From positions 1-36,306 of the forward strand of contig CAJTLK010000003.1 in NCBI GenBank assembly GCA_910577415.1: a stretch of 36,306 bases of DNA, in the 5' to 3' direction. The notes beneath the pieces are model-generated. The model searched no databases, was not told the origin of the DNA, and saw only the letters and a list, made by a program, of their open reading frames with translations. Positions 22,505 through 30,733 of the stretch are shown piece after piece (within the stretch, counting starts at the first letter, position 1; each line of letters begins with the position of its first letter). A program made the translations under genes and the position numbers. Source of the stretch: an uncultured Oscillospiraceae bacterium. GTDB lineage: Bacteria; Bacillota; Clostridia; Oscillospirales; Oscillospiraceae.

Positions 22505-24262
22505 ATGACCGATAACATGATCCAGGCCGCCCTGGCACAGGTGGCGGCCATCACGCAAAAGGCCTATGAGAAAGCCGCGGCGGCGGGAGCGCTGAGCGCC
22601 GGGGGAGAGAATGTCCCCGCCAAGGTGGATATCCCCAAGGACGTCAGCCACGGCGACTACGCCTGCTCCTTCGCTATGGCCGCCGCCAAGACCCTGGGGA
22701 GGAACCCCCGGGAGGTAGCCCAGGTCCTCATGGACCATATGGAGCTGGAGGGCAGCTTCTTTGACAAGGTGGAGATGGCCGGTCCCGGTTTCCTGAACTT
22801 TACCTTGGGCAAAAAGTGGTTTTCCGACGTGCTTTCCGCTGTGGAGGCGGGGGGCATGGGCTATGGGACGAGCGATGAGGGAAAGGGTAAAAAGATCAAT
22901 GTGGAGTTTGTCTCCGCCAACCCCACCGGCCCCATGCACATCGGCAACGCCCGGGGCGGTGTGCTGGGAGATACCATCGCCGCCATTCTGGAGCGGCTGG
23001 GCTATACCGTCTGCCGGGAATTCTACGTCAACGACGCGGGCAATCAGATCCACAAGTTTGCCGTCTCCATTGACGCCCGTTACCGCCAGCTGCTGCTGGG
23101 GGAGGATGCGGTGGAGTTCCCCGCCGAGGGCTACCAGGGCGAGGATATCAAGGACCTGGCCAAGGCCATCGCCGACGAGCATGGAAACGCTTGGCTGGAG
23201 CTCCCCGGGGAGGAGCGGCTGGAGAAAATGGCCCAGTTTGGCCTCGCCGTCAATAAGCCCAGGATGAAGGCAGACCTGGAAAAGTACGGCATCCGTTATG
23301 ACCAGTGGTTTCTGGAATCCACCCTCCACGCCTCGGGCGCGGTGGAGGAGGCGGTGGGGCAGCTCACCGAGAAGGGCTATACCTACGAGAAGGATGGCGC
23401 GTTGTGGCTCAACACCACCAAGCTCCTGAAGGAGAAGTACCTCCGGGAGGGCATGAAGGAGGAGAAGGTGGACAAGCTGGAGCTGAAGGACGACGTGCTC
23501 CGCCGGGCCAACGGTTTTTACACCTACTTCGCCGCCGACATCGCCTATCATAAGAATAAGCTCTCTGAGCGGGGCTTCGATACCGCCATCGATGTGTGGG
23601 GCGCCGACCATCACGGCCACATCGCCCGGCTCCAGGCCGCCCTGGACGGGTTGGGGCTGGATGGCTCCAACCGGCTGGTCATCGTGCTCATGCAGCTTGT
23701 CAACCTTCTCCAGGACGGCAAGCCGGTGCGGATGAGCAAGCGCACGGGCAAGGCCATCGCCCTACACGACCTGCTGGACGAGATCAGTGTGGACGCTGCC
23801 CGGTTTGTCTTCAGCGCCACCAAGTCCACCAGCCCCCTGGATTTTGACCTGGACCTGGCGGTGCGCCAGGACAGTGAGAACCCAGTCTATTACGTCCAAT
23901 ACGCCCACGCTCGCATCTGCTCCCTCATTGCCAAGATGAAAAACGAGGAAGCAATGCTGGTGCCCGCCGCCGCGGAGGTGGACGCGGGAGTGCTCCAAAG
24001 CCCGGAGGAGCTGGCCTTACTCAAGACCATCGCCCGTTTCCCCGAGGAGCTGCGGCTGGCCGGACGGGACCTGGACCCCTCCCAGATAGACCGCTACCTT
24101 ATGGGTCTGGCGGGAGATTTCCACCGGTTCTATAACGCGGACCGCATCAAGGGAGAGGAACGGGAGCTTGCCAAGGCCCGCCTCAAGCTGGCCGATTCCG
24201 CCCGCAGCGTCCTGGCCAACGGCCTGGGTCTGCTGGGGGTTACTGCCCCGGAGAAAATGTAA
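22505..24262 (+). CDS. argS: Arginyl-tRNA synthetase, 585 aa
   Basis: Charges tRNA-Arg with arginine (class I). The N-terminal Add-1 domain is recognisable (1-110). The HIGH-type motif is N-P-T-G-P-M-H-I-G-N (139-148), and the KMSKS-type loop reads V-R-M-S-K-R-T-G. A C-terminal DALR anticodon-binding domain ends with the usual L-x-L-L-G-V-x-A-P-E-K-M. The ATG at 22505 is chosen because AAAGGAG lies 9 nt upstream; an in-frame ATG at 22475 overlaps the DUF1934 gene and has no ribosome site. Length is normal. It is followed by a strong terminator. Confidence 0.96.
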   Translation: MTDNMIQAALAQVAAITQKAYEKAAAAGALSAGGENVPAKVDIPKDVSHGDYACSFAMAAAKTLGRNPREVAQVLMDHMELEGSFFDKVEMAGPGFLNFTLGKKWFSDVLSAVEAGGMGYGTSDEGKGKKINVEFVSANPTGPMHIGNARGGVLGDTIAAILERLGYTVCREFYVNDAGNQIHKFAVSIDARYRQLLLGEDAVEFPAEGYQGEDIKDLAKAIADEHGNAWLELPGEERLEKMAQFGLAVNKPRMKADLEKYGIRYDQWFLESTLHASGAVEEAVGQLTEKGYTYEKDGALWLNTTKLLKEKYLREGMKEEKVDKLELKDDVLRRANGFYTYFAADIAYHKNKLSERGFDTAIDVWGADHHGHIARLQAALDGLGLDGSNRLVIVLMQLVNLLQDGKPVRMSKRTGKAIALHDLLDEISVDAARFVFSATKSTSPLDFDLDLAVRQDSENPVYYVQYAHARICSLIAKMKNEEAMLVPAAAEVDAGVLQSPEELALLKTIARFPEELRLAGRDLDPSQIDRYLMGLAGDFHRFYNADRIKGEERELAKARLKLADSARSVLANGLGLLGVTAPEKM

Positions 24263-24281
24263 CGGGGGAAAGAAATTTTTG

Positions 24282-24325
24282 AAAAAGGAACGCCGTCACA
24301 GAGAATGTGACGGCGTTCCTTTTTT
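24282..24325. terminator. Strong bidirectional terminator after argS
   Basis: A perfect stem of about 19 bp (24282-24300 with 24306-24324) around GAGAA, with T-runs on both strands. It terminates argS and the converging gene at 24368-25453. Confidence 0.92.
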
Positions 24326-24367
24326 GTGGGTCAAGAAACTCTTCCCCTGGGCCGGTGGGGATGGCTC

Positions 24368-25453
24368 CTATGCGCCCAGCCCCTTGCGGACGTTGCATAC
24401 AAAATCCTGGACATTGGCGACCATGGTCTTGGCAGTAAGGCTGCCCCGGTCATGGAGCTTGTTGAGGGAGAATTCGGACACGTCCACCGAGTAGAAGTAG
24501 ACTGGGCGCACCGTGCCGCCTACCACCCGGTAGGCCGGGGTCATGTTTCCGGTGGCAATGGTGTGGAGGGTGGTGGCCATGCAGATAATGGTGGTGGCCT
24601 TTCGGATGAGGCCGCGCATGGCGTCCTGACCCTGGTAGACGTCGGCGTAGACCTCCGGGAGGGGGCCGTCGTCCCGGACCGAACCCACCAGCACGAAGGG
24701 CACGGAGCCTTTCACACACTCGTAGATGATACCGTCCTTCACCGCGCCGGAATCAATGAAGGCGGGGATGGAGCCAAGGGTGCGGACGGCGTTGATGGTG
24801 TCGATGTGGTGGTAGTGGCCCTGGGGCGCGGAGCGCTGGGTATAGATGTCCTGGCCCAGGGCAGTGCCCAGGTATCCCGCCTCCAGGTCGTGGGTAGCCA
24901 GGGCATTGCCCGCCATCAGGCCGTGGACGTACCCGGCGCGGACCAGGGCGGCGAATGCCTCTCGGGCATGGGCGTCAAAGGCACAGGCAGGACCTAAGAC
25001 CCAGAGGATGCTGCCGAGCTCCCGCTCGTGGCGGAGCAGGTCGTAAAGGGCGTCATAGTCGCCGGAATAGGCGGTCTCCCGGCTGCGGCCCTGACGGAAG
25101 GAGAAAACCTCGGCAGAGGCGGCTTCCACGGAAAAGCCCTCCGTCCAGAGGAAGATGCCCTCGCCGCCGTCCTCGGAGCGGCCTACCACCACTGCGTCTC
25201 CGGCCTTGAGGCGGCGAAACTCCACGATGTCCACCGTCTCTCCCCGGACCACGGCCACGCAGTCCATACGGCTGTCGGCTGCCAGGACCCATGCGCCGTT
25301 CAAACGGTAATATTCCGGGTACATGGTGGTGGCGTGGTAGCCCTCGGGGGCAACTCCGTCCCTGGGGGCGGGGAGGGTCCTGACGTCGGGGGCACTGCTT
25401 AGTCCCAGGGCGGCGAAGTCCGGGGCGCGGTAGATGGGGAGCGTAAAGGCCAT
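24368..25453 (-). CDS. Archaeal-type ornithine cyclodeaminase / LOR-SDH domain protein, 361 aa
   Basis: Resembles the TIGR00300 family (LOR/SDH conserved region), of which archaeal members are reported to be NAD-dependent ornithine cyclodeaminases making proline from ornithine. Diagnostic stretches: F-R-R-L-K-A-G-D-A-V-V-V-G in the N-terminal domain, then G-N-A-L-A-T-H-D-L-E, T-A-L-G, T-I-N-A-V-R-T-L-G-S-I-P and F-V-L-V-G-S-V-R-D-D-G-P-L-P in the NAD-binding domain. This is not the usual bacterial OCD (mu-crystallin fold). It is slightly shorter than archaeal members (about 400). AGGAGG precedes the ATG. It is a single gene, opposite argS, with its own extended -10 promoter, so context adds only a loose link to arginine/ornithine. 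The reaction is inferred. Confidence 0.78.
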   Translation of the reverse strand: MAFTLPIYRAPDFAALGLSSAPDVRTLPAPRDGVAPEGYHATTMYPEYYRLNGAWVLAADSRMDCVAVVRGETVDIVEFRRLKAGDAVVVGRSEDGGEGIFLWTEGFSVEAASAEVFSFRQGRSRETAYSGDYDALYDLLRHERELGSILWVLGPACAFDAHAREAFAALVRAGYVHGLMAGNALATHDLEAGYLGTALGQDIYTQRSAPQGHYHHIDTINAVRTLGSIPAFIDSGAVKDGIIYECVKGSVPFVLVGSVRDDGPLPEVYADVYQGQDAMRGLIRKATTIICMATTLHTIATGNMTPAYRVVGGTVRPVYFYSVDVSEFSLNKLHDRGSLTAKTMVANVQDFVCNVRKGLGA

Positions 25454-25487
25454 TTTGATTTCCTCCTGGTGTTGGGTGGTTTTCCTA

Positions 25488-25516
25488 AGTATAGCACGTT
25501 CCTAAACAAAATGAAA
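25488..25516 (-). promoter_or_regulatory. Extended -10 promoter of the cyclodeaminase-like gene
   Basis: On the minus strand TTTCAT (25511-25516), 17 nt, TGC-TATACT (-10 at 25488-25493). The leader is about 28 nt. Confidence 0.5.
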
Positions 25517-25555
25517 AACATTTCTTAACGTTATATTAAAATTGCGCCCCGCCTC

Positions 25556-25583
25556 TTGAAAAGAAAAATTGCTGTGCTAAGAT
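25556..25583 (+). promoter_or_regulatory. Promoter of the GT2 gene
   Basis: TTGAAA (25556-25561), 16 nt, TGC-TAAGAT (-10 at 25578-25583), about 40 nt before the glycosyltransferase ATG. The 25454-25628 gap holds only this and the divergent promoter. Confidence 0.5.
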
Positions 25584-25628
25584 GTGTGAGAAAACAGACG
25601 AAAAAGAGGATGGAAAGGGGAAACGGAT

Positions 25629-26909
25629 ATGGAACTTGTGAGACTGGTGAGCGCCCTTCAAAAGGCCATCGCCCTGCTGGCGGGAGCGCTCTATTTCTAT
25701 CAGGTGATCTATTTGGTAGTGGGTCTGCTCAGCCGCAAGCGGCCCGCCCCCCGCCCCGTCCGGCTGCGCCGCTATGCCGTGCTCATCTCCGCCCGGAATG
25801 AGGCCGGGGTCATCGGAGAGCTGATCGGCAGCCTGAAAAAGCAGAACTATCCGAAACAATTGCTGGATATCTACGTGGTGGCGGACAACTGTACCGACGC
25901 CACTGCCGACGTCGCCCGCCGCTCCGGGGCCAAAGTCTATCCCCGGTTCAACAGAGTGGAGGTGGGGAAGGGCTACGCCCTGGACTTCCTTTTGAAGAAG
26001 CTGATGGAGGACGGCCTTTTTGACCGCTACGCCGGGTTCTTTGTCTTTGACGCGGACAACATCGTGGACCCCAATTTTGTCAGCGAGATGAACCACACCT
26101 TTGATAAGGGCGGGTTTGCCGCCCTGACCGGCTACCGCAACTCCAAAAACTTTGGCGAGAACTGGATCACGGCGGGCTACTCCCTGTGGTTCCTCCGGGA
26201 GGCGCGGCTGGTCAACGCCGCACGGATGGCCCTGGGGCTGAGCTGTCACGTGTCGGGCACCGGGTTCCTGGTCGCCGCCGACGTGATCCGGGAGAAGGGG
26301 GGCTGGCCCTACCATCTGCTCACCGAAGACCTGCAATTTTCCGCCGAGTGTGCCGCCGAGGGAAGACGCATCGGCTACTGCGCCGACGCCATTATCTACG
26401 ACGAGCAGCCCACCTCTTTGCGCCAGTCCTGGGACCAGCGGCTGCGCTGGTCCAGGGGCTTTTTCCAGGTGGGGGGCAGGTATGCCCCCTCTCTCTTCCG
26501 GGGGATGGCCCACGGAGGCCGGAAGGGCTTTGTGTGCTATGATATTCTTCTCACCGTCACTCCCGGCGTGCTGCTGACCCTGGCGGGGGCCGTGCTCCAG
26601 GCCATGGTGGCCCTGAGCTGCTTCTCCGCGCCGGTTTACATAATATATGCAGTCCTTGATCTCACGGCCAACTGGCTCTGGCGGGGCTTCACTGGGTTTT
26701 ACATGGGAATGTTGGCCTACGGCGCCATTACCCTTTTCAGCGAGTGGGGAAGGATCAAGGCGACCCCGCTGCAAAAGATCGGATATCTCTTTACCACGCC
26801 CATCTTTATGCTGACCTACATTCCGATAACAGTGTGCGCCCTGTTCCAGAAGGTGGAGTGGAAGCCCATCGCCCATAAGTCCCTGGCCCGCATCGACCCG
26901 GCTGCATAA
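25629..26909 (+). CDS. Processive GT2 family glycosyltransferase, membrane-anchored, 426 aa
   Basis: Polymerises or transfers sugars from nucleotide sugars at the inner membrane. There is one N-terminal TM segment (about 10-36) and three or more C-terminal ones after about 305. The cytosolic GT-A domain has the classic processive-GT2 signature: S-A-R-N-E-A, V-V-A-D-N-C-T-D, D-A-D-N, T-E-D for the catalytic base and Q-R-L-R-W for chain binding (Q-x-x-R-W). It resembles IcaA/BcsA-like polysaccharide synthases but lacks a PilZ domain. GGGGAAACGG precedes the ATG. It is monocistronic in this window and has no partner genes of a polysaccharide operon. The product is unknown; an exopolysaccharide or glycolipid is plausible. 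Confidence 0.88.
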   Translation: MELVRLVSALQKAIALLAGALYFYQVIYLVVGLLSRKRPAPRPVRLRRYAVLISARNEAGVIGELIGSLKKQNYPKQLLDIYVVADNCTDATADVARRSGAKVYPRFNRVEVGKGYALDFLLKKLMEDGLFDRYAGFFVFDADNIVDPNFVSEMNHTFDKGGFAALTGYRNSKNFGENWITAGYSLWFLREARLVNAARMALGLSCHVSGTGFLVAADVIREKGGWPYHLLTEDLQFSAECAAEGRRIGYCADAIIYDEQPTSLRQSWDQRLRWSRGFFQVGGRYAPSLFRGMAHGGRKGFVCYDILLTVTPGVLLTLAGAVLQAMVALSCFSAPVYIIYAVLDLTANWLWRGFTGFYMGMLAYGAITLFSEWGRIKATPLQKIGYLFTTPIFMLTYIPITVCALFQKVEWKPIAHKSLARIDPAA

Positions 26910-26931
26910 AGAAGGGTGGAGAAGCGGGCAA

Positions 26932-27050
26932 GGAGCGACACTGGACTGGAGTGAGGGCGAGCGGAAAGCCGCACAGCGGCTTGAAGACCAGCCCGAATCG
27001 GAGGGAAGTGGAGCGACTGCCCTGACCGCTTCGCAGCCTGACATGGCAAG
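26932..27050. other. GC-rich structured stretch of unknown nature between GT2 and recG
   Basis: No open frame with a ribosome site is seen. The stretch has a perfect 7-bp hairpin (26966-26972 with 26976-26982, loop ACA), the octamer GGAGCGAC twice (26932-26939 and 27010-27017), and further short pairings such as GGGC/GCCC and CTGG/CCAG enclosing the hairpin. It may be the 3' UTR of the GT2 mRNA, a small RNA or an interspersed repeat. Confidence 0.35.
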
Positions 27051-27060
27051 TTGAAGGAGG

Positions 27061-27097
27061 AAAGACCCGGCGGAGTGCTTCCGCCGGGTCTTTTTCT
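27061..27097 (+). terminator. Intrinsic terminator upstream of recG
   Basis: AAAGACCCGGCGG and CCGCCGGGTCTTTTT enclose AGTGCTT, followed by TCTT. Terminates the GT2 transcript and whatever the preceding structured stretch is. Confidence 0.88.
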
Positions 27098-27125
27098 TGC
27101 GCTCGCCCTTTTTTCCGTGTATACT
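27097..27125 (+). promoter_or_regulatory. Promoter of recG
   Basis: TTGCGC (27097-27102), 17-nt spacer, TATACT (27120-27125), immediately behind the preceding terminator; start expected near 27132, about 26 nt before the ATG. Confidence 0.65.
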
Positions 27126-27157
27126 GTGCTTAACAAATGCCGGGAGGAGGGGATGAA

Positions 27158-29206
27158 ATGGACCGCGGTACCAGCTTGAACAGCTTTCCCGGCGTCGGCA
27201 CCGCCAAAATGAAGGCCCTGGCGCGTCTGGGCCTTGTTACGGTGGGCGACCTGCTGACCTATTGGCCCAGAGCTTACGAGGACCGCACCAGGGTCTATTC
27301 CATTTCCGACGCCCCGGAGGCCGAGGCGGTGTGCGTCTCCGCCCTGGTGGCGGAGACCCCGGTGACTGCCTATATCCGCAAGGGCCTGAGCACCACCAAG
27401 TGTAAGATCGTAGATCATACGGGAAATGTCCAAGTCACATTTTTCAACCAGGAATATGTCCGCCGGGCTTTGACGGTGGGGGAGACCTATATTTTTTACG
27501 GCGTGATAGAACGCAGGGGCAGCCGTCTGACCATGACCAATCCCATCTTTGAGCGGGAGGACAAGGCTCGGTTCACTGGGCGCATCGTGCCGATCTACCC
27601 CCTTACCGCCGGGGTCTCCAACAATCTCCTGGCGGGGATGGCGCTGAGGGCGGTGGAGGAGTGCGCCGGGGAGCTGCCAGACCGCCTTCCGGCCTCTCTC
27701 CGGGTCGGCCATGCCCTTTGCACCATGGAATTTGCCTGCCGCAACGCCCACTTCCCCAAGGATCAGGAGGCCCTGGCGGTGGCCCGACGGCGGCTGGTGT
27801 TCGAGGAGCTGTTTACCCTCTCCCTGGGCATGTCCTTTCTCCGTGCCCGTAGGGCTGGGGCGGAGGGACCGGCCTTTCCCAAAAAGATCACGGAAGAGTT
27901 TGTCGGGTTGCTGCCCTTTGTCCCCACCGCCGCCCAGAGGCGGGCCATGGAGGAGCTGAAAAAGGACCTTACCTCGGGAAGGCCCATGAACCGGCTTGTT
28001 CAGGGCGACGTGGGGTCGGGCAAGACAGTGGTGGCGGCCTACGCCGCTTGGCTGGCCCACGCCGGGGGGTATCAGACGGCCATGATGGCACCTACGGAGA
28101 TCCTGGCTCATCAGCATTATGAGACGCTGAATAAGCTGCTTTCCCCGGCGGGGATCCGGGTGGGGCTGCTCACCGGCAGCTTGAGCGCGAAGGAGAAAAA
28201 GGCCCTCCACGCCGCCCTGGCGGCGGGGGAGGTCGACCTGGCGGTGGGCACCCACGCTCTGCTGTCCCAGGGGGTGGAGTACGCCAATTTGGGGTTGGTC
28301 ATCACCGACGAGCAGCACCGCTTCGGCGTGGGCCAGCGCTCCGCCCTCTCCTCCAAGGCCCAGGCCACGCCTCACGTGCTGGTCATGTCGGCCACCCCCA
28401 TTCCCAGGACCCTGGCCCTGCTCATTTACGGCGACCTGGACGTCACCGTCATCGACGAGCTGCCCCCTGGACGCAGCCCGGTGGAGACCTACTTGGTGGG
28501 AGAGGACAAGCGGCAAAGAATGTACGGCTTTGTCCGCAAGCAGGTAGAGGTGGGACGACAAGTTTACATAATATGCCCCGCGGTAGAGGAGGGGGAGACC
28601 GCCGACCTGAAGGCGGTGACCGCCTACGCCAAAGAGCTGGCGGAAAAGGTCTTCCCCGACCTGCGCCTGGGGCTTGTCCACGGCAGGCTGAAGAGCAGGG
28701 ATAAGGAGGCGGCGATGGCCGCCTTTGCCGCAGGGGAGATCGACGTGCTGGTGTCCACCACTGTGGTGGAGGTGGGGGTGGACGTGCCCAACGCCAGCTT
28801 GATGGTCATCGAGAACGCGGACCGCTTTGGCCTGAGTCAGCTCCACCAGCTCCGGGGCCGGGTGGGCCGGGGAGAGTGGCAGTCCACCTGTGTGCTGGTC
28901 AGCTCCAACCGCTCCCCGGAGACCAGGGAACGGCTAAAATACTTCTGCTCCACCACCGACGGCTTCCAGATCGCGGAGAAGGACCTGGAGCTGCGGGGAC
29001 CCGGCGATTTCTTTGGCCAGCGGCAGCACGGTCTGCCCGCCATGAGGGCTGCCGACCTGGCGGGGGATACCCGGGTGCTGAAGCAGGCCCAGGACGCCGC
29101 GGCAGAGCTGCTGGAGGCCGACCCCGGTCTGGCGGAGCCGGAGCACCGGGGGCTGATGGCGGCGGTGAAGCGACTCTTCGCCGAGGATGGAGACATCTTC
29201 AATTAA
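27158..29206 (+). CDS. recG: ATP-dependent DNA helicase RecG, 682 aa
   Basis: Reverses stalled replication forks and migrates Holliday junctions. The N-terminal wedge/OB domain begins with F-P-G-V-G-T-A-K and Y-W-P-R-A-Y-E-D-R-T. Walker A is G-D-V-G-S-G-K-T, motif II D-E-Q-H, followed by R-F-G-V-G-Q-R. Motif III is S-A-T-P-I-P-R-T, and motif VI contains Q-L-R-G-R-V-G-R-G. The ATG at 27158 has GGAGGAGGGG just upstream; the in-frame ATG at 27137 lies before that site. Length is normal. The stop codon is inside the following terminator stem. Single gene with its own promoter. Confidence 0.96.
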   Translation: MDRGTSLNSFPGVGTAKMKALARLGLVTVGDLLTYWPRAYEDRTRVYSISDAPEAEAVCVSALVAETPVTAYIRKGLSTTKCKIVDHTGNVQVTFFNQEYVRRALTVGETYIFYGVIERRGSRLTMTNPIFEREDKARFTGRIVPIYPLTAGVSNNLLAGMALRAVEECAGELPDRLPASLRVGHALCTMEFACRNAHFPKDQEALAVARRRLVFEELFTLSLGMSFLRARRAGAEGPAFPKKITEEFVGLLPFVPTAAQRRAMEELKKDLTSGRPMNRLVQGDVGSGKTVVAAYAAWLAHAGGYQTAMMAPTEILAHQHYETLNKLLSPAGIRVGLLTGSLSAKEKKALHAALAAGEVDLAVGTHALLSQGVEYANLGLVITDEQHRFGVGQRSALSSKAQATPHVLVMSATPIPRTLALLIYGDLDVTVIDELPPGRSPVETYLVGEDKRQRMYGFVRKQVEVGRQVYIICPAVEEGETADLKAVTAYAKELAEKVFPDLRLGLVHGRLKSRDKEAAMAAFAAGEIDVLVSTTVVEVGVDVPNASLMVIENADRFGLSQLHQLRGRVGRGEWQSTCVLVSSNRSPETRERLKYFCSTTDGFQIAEKDLELRGPGDFFGQRQHGLPAMRAADLAGDTRVLKQAQDAAAELLEADPGLAEPEHRGLMAAVKRLFAEDGDIFN

Positions 29207-29249
29207 AAAGGGTGCGTTGCAGTTTTTTATTCTGCAACGCACCCTTTTT
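29205..29249 (+). terminator. Intrinsic terminator of recG, similar to the hairpin at 33389
   Basis: Perfect 18-bp stem (29205-29222 with 29232-29249) with a 9-nt T-rich loop, ending in TTTTT. The core GTTGCAG...TTTATTCTGCAAC is shared with the hairpin at the end of the IS remnant. Confidence 0.92.
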
Positions 29250-29275
29250 GTTATGCTGAAAGGACAGTGGAAGGC

Positions 29276-29302
29276 AGCCAAAACAGTTCTCTGTTCTGGC
29301 TC
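29276..29302. other. Imperfect hairpin in the recG/desulfidase gap
   Basis: AGCCA-a-AACAG and CTGTT-c-TGGCT pair with one mismatch around TTCT, and flanking AGTGG/CCACT can extend the stem. It lies between converging genes. A second small hairpin, GGCAAT-tctt-ATTGCC (29355-29370), overlaps the stop of the desulfidase gene. No strong U-tract is seen. Confidence 0.4.
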
Positions 29303-29362
29303 CACTCACGTTATCGCCTTCTCTTCGGCGGTATATCATTCATTGGTGTGACACGGCAATTC

Positions 29363-30628
29363 TTATTGCCCGATCATAATATTCAGAATCTCCACATCCG
29401 TGACGGCCATCCCGACCTTGCCTACCCGGCCAAAGTTGCGGATGGTCTGTTCATAGTCCCGCTCCACAAGGCCTTCGCCGTAAGAGAAGACACGCCCGCG
29501 CTTGGCCATTTCATAGCCCAGCAGCCCAGCGTTTACCGCAGAGGCGATCTTGGCCGCACAGGAGGCCTTGGCTCCGTCACAGACGATCCCTCCCGTATTT
29601 CCCAATGTGTTGATGATGGTCCTGCCGATCAAATCATAGTCGGCTCCCCCCAAATAGGCCACACCGCAAGCGGCAGCTGCACCGGCGGAGACCGCTCCAC
29701 AGTATGCGGAAAGGTTTCCGATATACCGCTTCTGGTGTATGGCAATGAGATTGGTAAGTACCATTGCCCGGATCAGCTTTTCCCGTGAGGCGTTCCATGC
29801 CTGTGCGTAAGTCACCACAGGCAGCGTGCAGGTAATACCCTGGTTACCGCTGCCGGAGTTGATGACTACCGGCAGGGCACAGCCATTCATCCGGGCATCA
29901 GAGCCGGCCGCCGCCCGAGCAATAGCCTGGGTCCGCAAGTCCTCCGGGGAAAGTTCCAGCAGCGTTTTGCCCACACAGGCCCCGTATTCACGCTGCAGGC
30001 CCTCCGCTGATATGGCATTGTTATACTGGATCTGGAGGTCAATCAGCTCTTCCACATCAGACAGTGCCACAGCATCCGCAAAGGCAATAATATCCCTTAT
30101 ATTCAGCTGAGATTTATCTCCGCACTCAGCGGTTTGGATATCGTCGGCATCAAGCAGGACCTGGCCGTTCTTTTCCAGATAGGAAATATGGTTGTGCCTG
30201 GTCTTGAGTTCCACCAACACTCTGTCAGTCCCGGCGGCAGCCTCAATGCGGATAAAAAGATTCTCCACTCCCTCTTGTAGTTCACAAGTACAGAGCTTTT
30301 GAGCGTTGAGCCGTCGAACCTGCTCCACCGCCTCGGGAGTCACCTTGCTGATGACCTGAAGTTCCAGTTCCGGATCTCCGGCCAGGGCGCCCAGTATGGC
30401 AGCCACCTCCACACCCTTTTGCCCACCGGCATTTGGAACGTTGACTCCTTTCACATTTTTGATGATGTTTCCGCTGCACCGGGCAACCATCCGCTCCGGC
30501 ATGGCCCCCAGCAGCTGACGGGCCTTGGCGGCGGCGTAGGCGATCGCAATGGGTTCCGTACAGCCCATTGCGGGGATCAGTTCTCCCCTCAGGATATTGA
30601 GGTAATTATCGTATTCCTGCTTATTCAC
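29363..30628 (-). CDS. L-cysteine desulfidase family protein (UPF0597/CyuA-like), 421 aa
   Basis: Member of the iron-sulfur-dependent UPF0597 / L-serine dehydratase-alpha-like family; characterised members convert L-cysteine to pyruvate, sulfide and ammonia. The N-terminal active-site motif is M-G-C-T-E-P (Cys23). Further conserved cysteines lie in A-A-C-G-V and in G-G-I-V-C-D-G-A-K-A-S-C-A-A, the probable cluster ligands. S-G-S-G-N-Q-G-I is the family glycine-rich loop. The start is a GTG at 30628 with GGAGAGGAT upstream. It is the last gene of a lower-GC, three-gene segment after a BenE-like transporter and a truncated amidohydrolase. That suggests catabolism of an amino acid conjugate. L-serine or another beta-substituted amino acid cannot be excluded as substrate. 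Confidence 0.88.
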   Translation of the reverse strand: MNKQEYDNYLNILRGELIPAMGCTEPIAIAYAAAKARQLLGAMPERMVARCSGNIIKNVKGVNVPNAGGQKGVEVAAILGALAGDPELELQVISKVTPEAVEQVRRLNAQKLCTCELQEGVENLFIRIEAAAGTDRVLVELKTRHNHISYLEKNGQVLLDADDIQTAECGDKSQLNIRDIIAFADAVALSDVEELIDLQIQYNNAISAEGLQREYGACVGKTLLELSPEDLRTQAIARAAAGSDARMNGCALPVVINSGSGNQGITCTLPVVTYAQAWNASREKLIRAMVLTNLIAIHQKRYIGNLSAYCGAVSAGAAAACGVAYLGGADYDLIGRTIINTLGNTGGIVCDGAKASCAAKIASAVNAGLLGYEMAKRGRVFSYGEGLVERDYEQTIRNFGRVGKVGMAVTDVEILNIMIGQ

Positions 30629-30650
30629 AGCTTATCCTCTCCTTTGGTCA

Positions 30651-30688
30651 AAAGTGAGGGGCCTTGCACAGCAATGGCCCCTCACTTT
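30651..30688 (-). terminator. Hairpin between transporter and desulfidase genes
   Basis: Perfect 13-bp stem (30651-30663 with 30676-30688), 12-nt loop, followed on the minus strand by TTGACC after CTCACTTT, giving a run of four U. Weak or partial terminator/attenuator placed just before the desulfidase ribosome site. Confidence 0.55.
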
Positions 30689-30733
30689 CACAGTTGCAGT
30701 GTCAGAATGCTTACATCAGTTTGTACAAGCGGC

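Noticed and set aside
26932..27017. CRISPR or tandem array suggested by the repeated GGAGCGAC
   Set aside because: Only two short copies, unequal surroundings and no spacer-like periodicity.
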